Shown: in pieces, positions 16,979-25,013 of the stretch
How positions within the stretch are numbered: position 1 is the stretch's first letter
Layout of the letters: each line of letters opens with the position of its first letter
Source of the DNA: an uncultured Lachnospiraceae bacterium
GTDB taxonomy: Bacteria; Bacillota; Clostridia; Lachnospirales; Lachnospiraceae
DNA: 36,546 nt
Assembly: GCA_900549995.1 (NCBI GenBank)
Contig: URQQ01000041.1
Coordinates: 1 to 36,546, forward strand
Direction: 5' to 3'
Notes under the pieces: generated by a model
Databases searched by the model: none
What the model was told of the DNA's origin: nothing
The model's input: only the letters and a program-made list of their open reading frames with translations
Program-made: the position numbers and the translations under genes

Positions 16979-17207
16979 GATGAAATCAAAAGATTATGAT
17001 ATACTATTATCACTTGGTGAGGTACTATCGAGCTTAGTGAGAATGCATACCTAAACACTTAGCGAGGTCTCTCACGAGCTTAGTATTTATGGTATACTTT
17101 GTCTGTACTTGCGGCATGAATGCCGAAAGGTTAAGATTAAGAATCAGGGCAGATGACAGAACATTTGCTTTGATATGAAAATTTACAGGCTAAGGTGAGG
17201 TGCATGA
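16979..17207 (+). promoter_or_regulatory. Control region of the molybdenum-hydroxylase operon with paired repeats
   Basis: Two copies of a 28-29-base degenerate repeat, CACTTRGYGAGGT...CGAGCTTAGT, occur at 17011-17038 and 17056-17084; each is itself an imperfect palindrome. GTGAGA (17036-17041) could pair with TCTCAC (17070-17075). A TATACT box precedes the first copy (17000-17005) and another follows the second (17093-17098), but neither has a good -35 box at normal spacing, so activation or a different start is likely. CGGCAT-GA-ATGCCG at 17112-17125 would form a 6-bp hairpin in the transcript. No conserved core of the molybdenum-cofactor riboswitch is visible. Confidence 0.45.
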
Positions 17208-18290
17208 ATGAAGAATCCAGAGAATAAGATGAAATCCGGACAAAACGGAGCCTTTTATATAGTTACGGTACTGACGGGTGAACATGCAGGGAAGAAAGTT
17301 GTGATGGAAGACATCACCCAATGGGATGGTACATCCGCTTACTGGGAAGGAAAAATTACAGCAGAGGAACTCTCCAGCTGTCCGGGCAGAGTTTTAAAAG
17401 GCGGCACGGAGATTTTTACAGAGCGGATTGTGGAAGAACAGGAACTTGTCATCTGCGGCGCAGGTCATGTGTCGCTTGAGATTGCAGCACTTGCGGATTA
17501 CATGGGATATCCGTATACCGTGCTGGATGACAGAGAAGAATTTATCACAAAAGAGAGATTTCCAAATGCAAGAGAGAGGATCTGCGGAGAGTTTAAAGAA
17601 GGGCTTGATCCGTCCCGGTATTCGGCAAATGCCTATTACATTATTGTGACGAGAGGACATGTGGCTGATCTGGTCTGTCTGGAACAGGTATTGTCAAGAC
17701 ATTTTGGATATGCCGGAATGATCGGAAGCCGTGGAAAAGTGAAAAAATCTATGGAGGCAATGCGGGAGAAAGGATTTGGAGATGCACTTCTTTCGCGCGT
17801 GCATACGCCGATCGGACTTCCGATTGGAGGCCAGACGCCCAAGGAGATCGCTCTTAGTATTATGGCAGAGATTGTACAGGTGAAAAACCAGGAACAGCCT
17901 TCCAGTTATTTTGACAGTGAGATGGCAGGACATCTCAAAAGTACGAAAGGGATGGCGATGGCGGTGATTGTCGATAAAAAAGGATCTGCACCCCGGGGTG
18001 TCGGAAGCCGGATGCTTGTGGATGAACATGGGCTTTTAGCCGGAACCATCGGCGGCGGGATCATTGAGTATCAGGTATTAAAAGAGATCCGGGCACTTGT
18101 AGGGACGAGACAGTGTATCGTTAAGAATTACCAGCTGAATGAAAAGGATGCGGCGGCGCTTGGAATGTGGTGCGGAGGGGAACTGGAAGTCCTGATGGAA
18201 GGAATCCCTCCAAAGGAATCGGAGATAAAAGCGGATACCGTATGTGAACTGTATCAGAAACTTTCAGGTGGCCGGAATGAACGTTTATAA
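17208..18290 (+). CDS. XdhC/CoxI family Mo-hydroxylase maturation protein, domains in reversed order
   Basis: XdhC proteins bind molybdenum cofactor and help its sulfuration and insertion into xanthine dehydrogenases. Here a Rossmann-like XdhC C-domain comes first (CGAGHVS near 84-89, then DDREEF, MIGSRGKV near 171-178, and PIGLPIGGQTPKEIALSI near 201-218). The CoxI-type domain follows (GSAPRGVGSRM at 259-269 and GTIGGGIIE at 279-287). In classical XdhC the CoxI domain is N-terminal. The first 70 residues match no domain I know. The ATG at 17208 lies seven bases after AGGTGAGG. The 3' end overlaps yqeC by 14 bases, which points to translational coupling and an operon that runs to the mod genes. 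Confidence 0.85.
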   Translation: MKNPENKMKSGQNGAFYIVTVLTGEHAGKKVVMEDITQWDGTSAYWEGKITAEELSSCPGRVLKGGTEIFTERIVEEQELVICGAGHVSLEIAALADYMGYPYTVLDDREEFITKERFPNARERICGEFKEGLDPSRYSANAYYIIVTRGHVADLVCLEQVLSRHFGYAGMIGSRGKVKKSMEAMREKGFGDALLSRVHTPIGLPIGGQTPKEIALSIMAEIVQVKNQEQPSSYFDSEMAGHLKSTKGMAMAVIVDKKGSAPRGVGSRMLVDEHGLLAGTIGGGIIEYQVLKEIRALVGTRQCIVKNYQLNEKDAAALGMWCGGELEVLMEGIPPKESEIKADTVCELYQKLSGGRNERL

Positions 18291-19011
18291 TTACATTGAT
18301 GGCGCACTGGAACAAAAACAGTCCCTGCTTGAGGCACTTGGGATAGAAGGGCAAAGAGCGGTCATCTCAGTTGCCGGGGCAGGAGGAAAGACAAGTACAA
18401 TCCTGCGGCTGGTGAAAGAGTATGAACACCGCCAAAGTCCGGTGGCAGTGACTACGACAACACACATGAAAGTACCGTCAGAATATCAGCTGTATGGAAC
18501 TGGCGGTGAGGATGCCTTCTTTGAAAGACTGAAGGGACAGAAAACTGCATGGGCCGGAACTTCTTGCGGTGATGGTAAATTTTCGGCGCCTGACAGCCTG
18601 TTTCTGGAACGGATTCTTCGAAGTAAATATCCGGTTCTGATAGAGGCGGATGGAGCGAAAGGGATGCCTGTCAAAGCGCCGGCCAGGCATGAGCCGGTCA
18701 TTTTAGAGGAGACAGAGATTGTACTGTATGTGTTCGGGATGGATGCCGTCGGGAAGAAGATCATTGATGTGTGCCACCGGAGCGAAATGGTATCGGCTTT
18801 GCTTGGAAAGAGCCGGGAATCGAAAGTATTATGTGAAGATATCGCAGCCCTTGCACTTGACTGCCGGGGCGGGAGAAAAGGCGTGAAAGATTACATGCAG
18901 TATCATGTGATACTGAATAAGACAGAAGAAAAGAACATGGCATATGGGATGAAAATTGCCGGCCTGATCAGGGAGAGAAGCAATGTATCCTGCCATTTGA
19001 CATCCTATTGA
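18277..19011 (+). CDS. yqeC: YqeC-type selenium/molybdenum cofactor maturation protein
   Basis: A P-loop protein of about 244 residues, with GAGGKTS at 34-40 followed by a TTTTHMK switch-like strand and LIEADGAKGMPVKAP in the middle. YqeC members accompany selenium-dependent molybdenum hydroxylases and are thought to take part in building their labile-selenium cofactor; the chemistry is unknown. The frame is open from a GTG at 18244, but the ATG at 18277 with AGGTGG upstream matches the family start and gives the tight overlap with the xdhC-like gene. The next gene starts 26 bases after its stop. Confidence 0.88.
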   Translation: MNVYNYIDGALEQKQSLLEALGIEGQRAVISVAGAGGKTSTILRLVKEYEHRQSPVAVTTTTHMKVPSEYQLYGTGGEDAFFERLKGQKTAWAGTSCGDGKFSAPDSLFLERILRSKYPVLIEADGAKGMPVKAPARHEPVILEETEIVLYVFGMDAVGKKIIDVCHRSEMVSALLGKSRESKVLCEDIAALALDCRGGRKGVKDYMQYHVILNKTEEKNMAYGMKIAGLIRERSNVSCHLTSY

Positions 19012-19037
19012 ATTGACAGAGAAAACAGGTGAAAAGC

Positions 19038-20435
19038 ATGAAGATACTGATACGTGGCGCAGGGGACCTGGCAACCGGCATTGCTGTCCGGCTGCATGAA
19101 AGCGGCCATACAATTGTGATGACAGAGCGCGCAGTGCCTCTTACGGTAAGAAGAAGCGTTGCATTTTCGAGGGCAGTCTATGAAAAAGAAGCCCGGATCG
19201 AAGGGATTACTGCAGTCTGTGTACAGGGAATCGAGGAAGTAAACCGCTGTCTGGAAGACGGGAAAATCGCAGTTGTCGTTGACGAAGAGGCGAAAATCCG
19301 GGAGGAATACAGACCGCAGGTTTTAGTCGACGCGATTCTTGCGAAAAGAAATATGGGAACGACAATTTCGGATGCGCCGTTTGTCATCGGAGTCGGGCCT
19401 GGATTTACCGCTATGGAGGACTGCCACTGCGTTGTTGAGACTCAGAGAGGACATCATCTGGGGAGAGTGATACGAACAGGAAGTGCGGCGCCGAATACGG
19501 GAATCCCGGGAGAGATTGGCGGCTATGGCATTGAAAGGCTGATCAAGTCTACAGGAGAGGGAATTTTAAAACCTGTTGTTTCCATTGGTGACTGTGTCAC
19601 AAAAGGCCAGATTGTGGCATATGCAGGCAAGGAGCCGGTGTATGCGAAGATGAACGGCATGGTCAGAGGGATGCTGCAGGAAGGGGTATCTGTATCGAAT
19701 GGATTGAAAATCGGTGACATCGATTCCAGGCAGGATCAGGAGTACTGTCATACAGTGTCTGACAAAGCACGTTCCGTCGGAGGAGGAGTCCTGGAGGCTC
19801 TGACGGCATTTGAACATCAGCAGAAGAATTACGCCATTGTGATTCTGGCGGCAGGAAGTGCAAGCCGGTATGGGAAAAACAAACTTCTGGATGAAATTCA
19901 CGGAAAGAGGATGTTTGAATATTTATTTGAGGAAGTGGAATCTGTGGATGGAGTCTGTAAGGTGGCGGTTACCGGATATGAAGAGATTAAAAAAGCTGCC
20001 CGGGAAAAGGGATTTGAAACGGTCTGGAACGGGGAACCGCAGAAAGGAATTGCCCGATCCGTAAGAATGGGGCTTATCAGATGCCTTCTTACGGAACCGG
20101 AGATTTCAGGAGTGATATTTACGGTGTGTGACCAGCCGTGGATCAGGCGGGAGACCTTTCGGGGGCTTATGGAACTGGCAGACAGGCATCCGGGAAAGAT
20201 TATCTGTTCGGCATCTTCGGGCAGAACCGGCAATCCGGTGTTATGGGACCGGAAGTATTTTGAGGAACTGCTTTGCCTGGAAGGAGACATGGGCGGGCGG
20301 CAGATTATGAAAGCTCATGAAAATGACCTGATATTATATGAGACAGATGCGGTACAGCTGAAAGACATTGATTATCCATGTGACAAGGAGGAGCAGGGCA
20401 ATGTATACGGTGAATGTGAACGGGAAGGATTATGA
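19038..20435 (+). CDS. Fused YqeB-type Se/Mo maturation protein and MocA-type cytidylyltransferase
   Basis: One chain of about 465 residues carries two modules. Residues 1-255 match YqeB (EF2563 family), with IRGAGDLATGIAVRLH at the start, the VDAILAKRN segment and GVGPGF, plus a biotinyl-like GDCVTKGQIVAYAG stretch. Residues about 265-455 are a MocA/MobA-like nucleotidyltransferase, with LAAGSASRYGKNKLL near 270-284 and VCDQPW (D365) as the metal-binding loop. MocA transfers CMP from CTP to molybdopterin cofactor. In enteric bacteria yqeB and ygfJ (mocA) are separate genes. The joining segment has no stop or shift. The ATG at 19038, after AGGTG, is preferred to the GTG at 19029. The gene overlaps xdhD by 35 bases. 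Confidence 0.87.
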   Translation: MKILIRGAGDLATGIAVRLHESGHTIVMTERAVPLTVRRSVAFSRAVYEKEARIEGITAVCVQGIEEVNRCLEDGKIAVVVDEEAKIREEYRPQVLVDAILAKRNMGTTISDAPFVIGVGPGFTAMEDCHCVVETQRGHHLGRVIRTGSAAPNTGIPGEIGGYGIERLIKSTGEGILKPVVSIGDCVTKGQIVAYAGKEPVYAKMNGMVRGMLQEGVSVSNGLKIGDIDSRQDQEYCHTVSDKARSVGGGVLEALTAFEHQQKNYAIVILAAGSASRYGKNKLLDEIHGKRMFEYLFEEVESVDGVCKVAVTGYEEIKKAAREKGFETVWNGEPQKGIARSVRMGLIRCLLTEPEISGVIFTVCDQPWIRRETFRGLMELADRHPGKIICSASSGRTGNPVLWDRKYFEELLCLEGDMGGRQIMKAHENDLILYETDAVQLKDIDYPCDKEEQGNVYGECEREGL

Positions 20436-22959
20436 GGTAGCAAGTGATAAGAAACTGATGAGGTTTTTGCGGGATGACCTGCGGCTCACTTCAGTAAAAG
20501 ATGGATGCAGTGAGGGGGCGTGCGGAACATGCACCGTGATTGTCGATGGTAAGACGATGCGTTCCTGTATTCCGACAGTGTCTAAAATGGAAGGGAAAAG
20601 AATCGTGACGGTGGAAGGGCTGTCTGCGAGAGAAAAAGAGGTATACTCTTATGCTTTTGCAGCGGCAGGCGCTGTTCAGTGCGGTTTTTGTATCCCCGGG
20701 ATGGTGATGTGCGCCAAAGCATTGATTGATGTCAATAAGGAGCCATCCCGGCTGGAAGCAGTCCACGCAATAAAAAACAATATCTGCAGATGTACCGGAT
20801 ATAAAAAGATTGTGGACGGCATCCTTCTGAGTGCTGAGATTTTCCGCGATAATCTTCCGGTTGGTGAAGAATCCGGGAATCTCAAAGTCGGGCAGCGGAT
20901 GTCAAGAATCGATGCCAGAGAGAAAGTGCTTGGAAGGGGCGAGTATGTGGATGACCTTTCTCTGGATGGAATGATCTACGGCAGTGCCGTACGGTCAGAA
21001 CACCCAAGGGCAAGGGTGCTCGCCATTCATACGGAGGCGGCAAAGGCGCTTCCGGGAGTTGTCGGCGTATTTACAGCGGCAGATATTCCCGGAAGTGTGA
21101 AAGTAGGCCATCTGAAACAGGACTGGGATACGATGATCCCGGTAGGAAAGATCACACACTATGTGGGAGATGCAGTTGCACTTGTTGCGGCCGAGACACC
21201 GGAGATCCTGGAAGAAGCCAAGAAGCTGGTGGAAGTGGAATATGAAGTGCTGGAACCGGTGAAGGATCCGTTTGCCGCGATGGAAGCGGATGCGCCTCTC
21301 GTGCATGAGGGCGGAAATATACTGGCCCATGAACATCTTGTCAGAGGAAATGCAGACGAGGTAATCGCAAAATCAAAATATAAAGTGACGAGGCACTATG
21401 AGACACCATGGACGGAACATGCTTTTCTGGAGCCGGAGGCGGCGGTTGCGATGCCGTTTGATGACGGGGTATTTATCTACTCTTCCGATCAGGGAACTTA
21501 TGATACCAGACATGAATGTTCAGAAATGCTTGGTCTTGACCCGGAAAAGGTCATTGTAGAGAATAAGCTGGTCGGCGGTGGATTCGGCGGGAAAGAAGAT
21601 GTGACAGTACAGCATCTTGCGGCGTTGATTGCATATCTGACGAAAAGAACAGTCAAGGTGAAACTGACAAGGCAGGAAAGTATCCGGATTCATCCGAAGC
21701 GTCATCCAATGTGGATGGATATCACAACCGCATGTGACGAGAACGGTTATCTGACTGCGATGAAAGCAGTGGTTGTCTCTGACACAGGTGCGTATGCATC
21801 ACTTGGAGGGCCGGTCCTGCAAAGAGCCTGTACACATGCGGCGGGGCCTTATAATTTTCAGGTCGTTGACATCGACGGAAAAGCAGTCTATACAAACAAT
21901 CCTCCGGCGGGAGCATTCCGTGGTTTTGGAGTGACACAGACCTGCTTTGGTTCTGAGTGCAATCTGAATCTGCTTGCGGAGATGGTTGGCATTTCTCCCT
22001 GGGAGATCAGGTACCAAAATGCGGTGCGTCCGGGACAGGTGCTGCCAAACGGCCAGATTGCGGATGCATCGACCGGGATTGCTGAGACGCTGCTTGCGGT
22101 GAAAGATCTGTATGAAAGCGAGCCGTATGCGGGAATTGGATGTGCCATGAAAAATGCAGGAGTCGGAGTGGGACTTCCGGATTATGGGCGCTGCAGGCTT
22201 TACATAGAAGACGGAAAGGTACAGATTCATGCGGGGGCGTCCTGTATCGGACAGGGGCTTGGTACCGTCTTAGTGCAGATTGTGTCAGAGACATCCGGTC
22301 TTCCGCTTAAGCTGCTTGCATATTGCGCTCCGAATACATCAAAAGCACCGGATTCAGGGACGACTTCCGGGTCCAGACAGACGCTTGTCACAGGAGAGGC
22401 AGCCAGAAGAGCTTCGAAACAGTTAAAAGAGGCGCTGAAAGGTCAGACGCTGGAAGAGCTGGAAGGGAGAGAATTTTACGGAGAATATCTGGCGAAGACG
22501 GATAAAATGGGCAGTGATGTGCCAAATCCGGTCTCCCATGTGGCTTATGGATATGCAACGCAGGTCTGTGTTCTGAACGAAGATGGGACGGTGAAGAAAA
22601 TAGCGGCAGCCCATGATGTGGGGAAGGCTGTGAACCCAATCAGCGTGGAAGGCCAGATTGAAGGCGGAGTTGTGATGGGAATGGGGTTTGCACTTACAGA
22701 ACAATATGTGCTTTCTGATTGCATTCCGAAGTCCAAGTATGGTACACTTGGATTGTTAAAAGCAGACAAAGTACCGGAGATTGATTCTATCATCATAGAA
22801 AAACCGGGAGTTGAGGCTGCATACGGTGCAATTGGGATCGGTGAGATTACTTCCATACCGACAGCACCGGCAGTTGCAGGAGCATATTATAAATTCAATG
22901 GAGAATTCCAGACGAGTCTTCCTCTGCAGGGTACCCCCTATTGCAAAGGAAAGAAATAA
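20401..22959 (+). CDS. xdhD: Selenium-dependent xanthine dehydrogenase (2Fe-2S plus molybdopterin domains)
   Basis: A molybdenum hydroxylase of 852 residues. The N-terminal domain binds two [2Fe-2S] clusters: C36, C41, C44, C56 (plant-type) and C94, C97, C129, C131. From about residue 165 come the aldehyde oxidase/xanthine dehydrogenase Mo-cofactor domains, starting RIDAREKVLGRGEYVDD, with GGGFGGKED, AFRGFGVTQ and the closing GIGEI, whose E815 is the expected catalytic base. There is no FAD domain, and no gene for an FAD subunit lies in the window. Linked yqeB, yqeC and mocA are the signature of the labile-selenium subgroup. It should interconvert hypoxanthine, xanthine or urate. AGGAGG precedes the ATG at 20401; an upstream extension to 20368 lies inside the previous gene. 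Confidence 0.92.
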   Translation: MYTVNVNGKDYEVASDKKLMRFLRDDLRLTSVKDGCSEGACGTCTVIVDGKTMRSCIPTVSKMEGKRIVTVEGLSAREKEVYSYAFAAAGAVQCGFCIPGMVMCAKALIDVNKEPSRLEAVHAIKNNICRCTGYKKIVDGILLSAEIFRDNLPVGEESGNLKVGQRMSRIDAREKVLGRGEYVDDLSLDGMIYGSAVRSEHPRARVLAIHTEAAKALPGVVGVFTAADIPGSVKVGHLKQDWDTMIPVGKITHYVGDAVALVAAETPEILEEAKKLVEVEYEVLEPVKDPFAAMEADAPLVHEGGNILAHEHLVRGNADEVIAKSKYKVTRHYETPWTEHAFLEPEAAVAMPFDDGVFIYSSDQGTYDTRHECSEMLGLDPEKVIVENKLVGGGFGGKEDVTVQHLAALIAYLTKRTVKVKLTRQESIRIHPKRHPMWMDITTACDENGYLTAMKAVVVSDTGAYASLGGPVLQRACTHAAGPYNFQVVDIDGKAVYTNNPPAGAFRGFGVTQTCFGSECNLNLLAEMVGISPWEIRYQNAVRPGQVLPNGQIADASTGIAETLLAVKDLYESEPYAGIGCAMKNAGVGVGLPDYGRCRLYIEDGKVQIHAGASCIGQGLGTVLVQIVSETSGLPLKLLAYCAPNTSKAPDSGTTSGSRQTLVTGEAARRASKQLKEALKGQTLEELEGREFYGEYLAKTDKMGSDVPNPVSHVAYGYATQVCVLNEDGTVKKIAAAHDVGKAVNPISVEGQIEGGVVMGMGFALTEQYVLSDCIPKSKYGTLGLLKADKVPEIDSIIIEKPGVEAAYGAIGIGEITSIPTAPAVAGAYYKFNGEFQTSLPLQGTPYCKGKK

Positions 22960-22967
22960 GAAAGAAG

Positions 22968-22990
22968 TCAGGGCTACAAGGCCCTGATTT
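22968..22990 (+). terminator. Weak terminator or attenuator hairpin after xdhD
   Basis: TCAGGGC (22968-22974) and GCCCTGA (22981-22987) form a perfect 7-bp stem with a six-base loop, followed by only TTTCT. It probably lowers but does not stop read-through to the moeA-like and mod genes, which have no other clear promoter. Confidence 0.45.
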
Positions 22991-23001
22991 CTAAAGACAA
23001 T

Positions 23002-23025
23002 CAAGTTATTTTGAAAAATAACTTG
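23002..23025 (+). repeat. AT-rich hairpin before the moeA-like gene
   Basis: CAAGTTATTTT (23002-23012) and AAAATAACTTG (23015-23025) form an 11-bp stem with almost no loop. It lies between the xdhD hairpin and the ribosome binding site region of the moeA-like gene and could stabilise the downstream message. Confidence 0.4.
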
Positions 23026-23079
23026 CTATAGAAAGGGGAAGATTCAGAGGCAATGGACAGGAGAAGGGAAGGAGCAGGG

Positions 23080-24102
23080 ATGAAATTAATCAGGACAGTA
23101 GATGCCGAAGGTGCGGTTTTATGCCATGATATCACGCAGATCATAAGAGGGGTGACAAAAGATGCCGTTTTCAGAAAAGGGCATATTGTGAAAGCAGAAG
23201 ATATACCGGTTCTTTTATCGGTTGGAAAAGAAAACCTCTATGTGTGGGAAGAACAGGAAGGGATGCTGCATGAAAATGACGCGGCAGCAATATTAAAGGA
23301 GATCTGTCAGGGAGAAGGATTGAATGCCTCCGAACCGAAAGAGGGAAAGATCGATCTGACTGCTGCTTACGATGGAATCCTAAAGATCAGGAAAGACCGT
23401 CTGAACGCAGTCAATTCGCTGGGAGAGATGATGATTGCCTGCAGGCATCAGAATTTCCCTGTCAAAAAAGGAGATAAAATCGCGGGAACGAGAGTCATTC
23501 CGCTTGTCATAGCGGAAGAAAAAATGGAGAAGGCGAAAGAAACAGCAGGAGAGGAGAAGATTTTTTCCATCCTGCCGTTTCAGAAAAAGAAAGTGGGAAT
23601 TGTTACGACCGGCAGTGAAGTGTACAGCGGCAGGATCAAAGATACGTTTACACCTGTCGTGATAGAGAAGCTGAAAGAATATGATGCTGAAATTACAGGG
23701 CATAAAGTCTGCAATGATGAGGATAAAATGGTGACGGATGCGATCCTTGGACTGATTGCAGACGGCGCAGAACTGGTACTTTGTACCGGGGGAATGAGTG
23801 TGGATCCGGACGACCGGACACCTCTTGCGATCAGGAATACCGGTGCGGAAATTGTCACTTATGGTGCGCCGGTACTGCCAGGAGCCATGTTCCTTCTGGC
23901 ATATTATGAGGGGAACATTCCGGTGATCGGACTTCCGGGCTGTGTCATGTATGCCAGAAGAACCGTGTTTGATCTTGCTCTGCCGAGAATCATGGCAGAT
24001 GAAAAGATAAAAAAAGAAGACATTGATCTGCTGGGAGAAGGAGGTCTCTGCCTGTCATGCGATGTATGCACCTTCCCGAACTGTGGTTTCGGAAAGGTAT
24101 AA
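23080..24102 (+). CDS. MoeA-like molybdopterin-binding protein with C-terminal cysteine motif
   Basis: A clostridial-type molybdopterin biosynthesis protein of about 340 residues. The C-terminal half has the MoaB/Mog fold typical of molybdopterin binding: KVGIVTTGSEVYSGRIKD, LVLCTGGMSVDPDDRTP, then GAPVLPGAMFLLAYY and VIGLPGCVMYARRTVFD. The N-terminal half is shorter than in E. coli MoeA. The chain ends with CLSCDVCTFPNCGFGK, that is C324, C327, C330 and C335, which suggests a bound metal. It would insert molybdate into molybdopterin for XdhD. The ATG at 23080, after GGAAGGAG, is preferred; a start at 23053 is also open. It lies 19 bases before modA. Confidence 0.85.
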   Translation: MKLIRTVDAEGAVLCHDITQIIRGVTKDAVFRKGHIVKAEDIPVLLSVGKENLYVWEEQEGMLHENDAAAILKEICQGEGLNASEPKEGKIDLTAAYDGILKIRKDRLNAVNSLGEMMIACRHQNFPVKKGDKIAGTRVIPLVIAEEKMEKAKETAGEEKIFSILPFQKKKVGIVTTGSEVYSGRIKDTFTPVVIEKLKEYDAEITGHKVCNDEDKMVTDAILGLIADGAELVLCTGGMSVDPDDRTPLAIRNTGAEIVTYGAPVLPGAMFLLAYYEGNIPVIGLPGCVMYARRTVFDLALPRIMADEKIKKEDIDLLGEGGLCLSCDVCTFPNCGFGKV

Positions 24103-24121
24103 GAAAGAGGAGGAAAAAAGG

Positions 24122-24973
24122 ATGAAAAGAAAATCAGTAAAGGCAGCAGGAGTTGTGCTTGCAGGAATGATGGCATTTGGTATGCTGACTGGATGCTCCG
24201 GCAAAGAGGAGAAGGCAGATACAAAGAAGGATGCAGTCACAGAAACAGAAAAAAAGGAGTCGAAAGAGGAAAAGGATGCAGTCACCATTATGGCTGCGGC
24301 AGCTGCAAGTCTTGAATATTCTTTCGAGGATGAGCTGATTCCGATGTTTGAAGAAAAGTATCCTTATATTACGGTGGAGGGAACTTATGACAGTTCCGGA
24401 AAACTTCAGACACAGATTGAGCAGGGGATGCAGGCGGATGTATTCATGTCGGCGGCAAAGAAACAGATGAACACACTGGTGGATGAAAACCTTGCAGATG
24501 GTGATTCTGTGGTGGATCTTCTGGAAAATAAAATTGTTCTGATTACAGGAACGAAGATGCAGACAGATCTGAAGGAATTTACTGACATTAAAAATGCAGA
24601 GACGATTGCAATTGGAGATCCGGCAAGTGTACCGGTTGGACAGTATACCCAGGAAGCACTCACAAGCCTTGGTCTCTGGGATGAGGTCTCTGCAAAGGCA
24701 AGCCTTGGAACGAATGTCACGGAAGTCCTGAACTGGGTGGCAGAGGGAAGTGCGCAGGCCGGAGTTGTATATGCCACAGATGCCGCGACAACAGAGAAAG
24801 TTAAAATCATTGCGGAAGCTCCGGAAGGAAGTCTTTCAGAGAAGGTGATCTATCCGGCAGGTATTGTCAGTACTTCAGAACATAAGGAAGAGGCGAAACT
24901 GTTCACAGAGTTCCTGCAAAGTGATGAGGCATTAAGTGTATTTGAAGAATATGGTTTTACACCGAATAAGTAA
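24122..24973 (+). CDS. modA: Molybdate ABC transporter substrate-binding lipoprotein
   Basis: The extracellular binding protein of a molybdate importer, 283 residues. It starts with a lipoprotein signal peptide whose lipobox LTGC places the lipidated cysteine at C25, followed by a charged Lys/Glu-rich linker (about 26-55). The mature domain begins with VTIMAAAAASLEY, where the alanine/serine run is the oxyanion-binding loop, and includes TYDSSGKLQTQIEQG, ADVFMSAA and SVPVGQYTQEAL, all as in ModA. AGGAGG lies eight bases before the ATG at 24122; the longer open frame to 24023 overlaps the moeA-like gene and is not used. Confidence 0.94.
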   Translation: MKRKSVKAAGVVLAGMMAFGMLTGCSGKEEKADTKKDAVTETEKKESKEEKDAVTIMAAAAASLEYSFEDELIPMFEEKYPYITVEGTYDSSGKLQTQIEQGMQADVFMSAAKKQMNTLVDENLADGDSVVDLLENKIVLITGTKMQTDLKEFTDIKNAETIAIGDPASVPVGQYTQEALTSLGLWDEVSAKASLGTNVTEVLNWVAEGSAQAGVVYATDAATTEKVKIIAEAPEGSLSEKVIYPAGIVSTSEHKEEAKLFTEFLQSDEALSVFEEYGFTPNK

Positions 24974-25013
24974 AAGTCAGAGACCTTTGGTTTCTGCAGG
25001 AAAGGAATAGAAG

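Noticed and set aside
17011..17084. CRISPR array
   Set aside because: Only two imperfect units with a 17-base interval and no cas genes nearby.
16979..17207. Molybdenum-cofactor riboswitch before the Mo operon
   Set aside because: I could not find the conserved GC-rich junction of the Moco aptamer; the region is dominated by the twin repeats instead.
20401..22959. Selenocysteine codon in the selenium-dependent enzyme
   Set aside because: There is no in-frame TGA before the stop; selenium in this family is a labile cofactor ligand, not selenocysteine.
24023..24121. Longer N-terminus for ModA
   Set aside because: It would overlap the moeA-like gene and bury the signal peptide; AGGAGG and the lipoprotein signal set the start at 24122.
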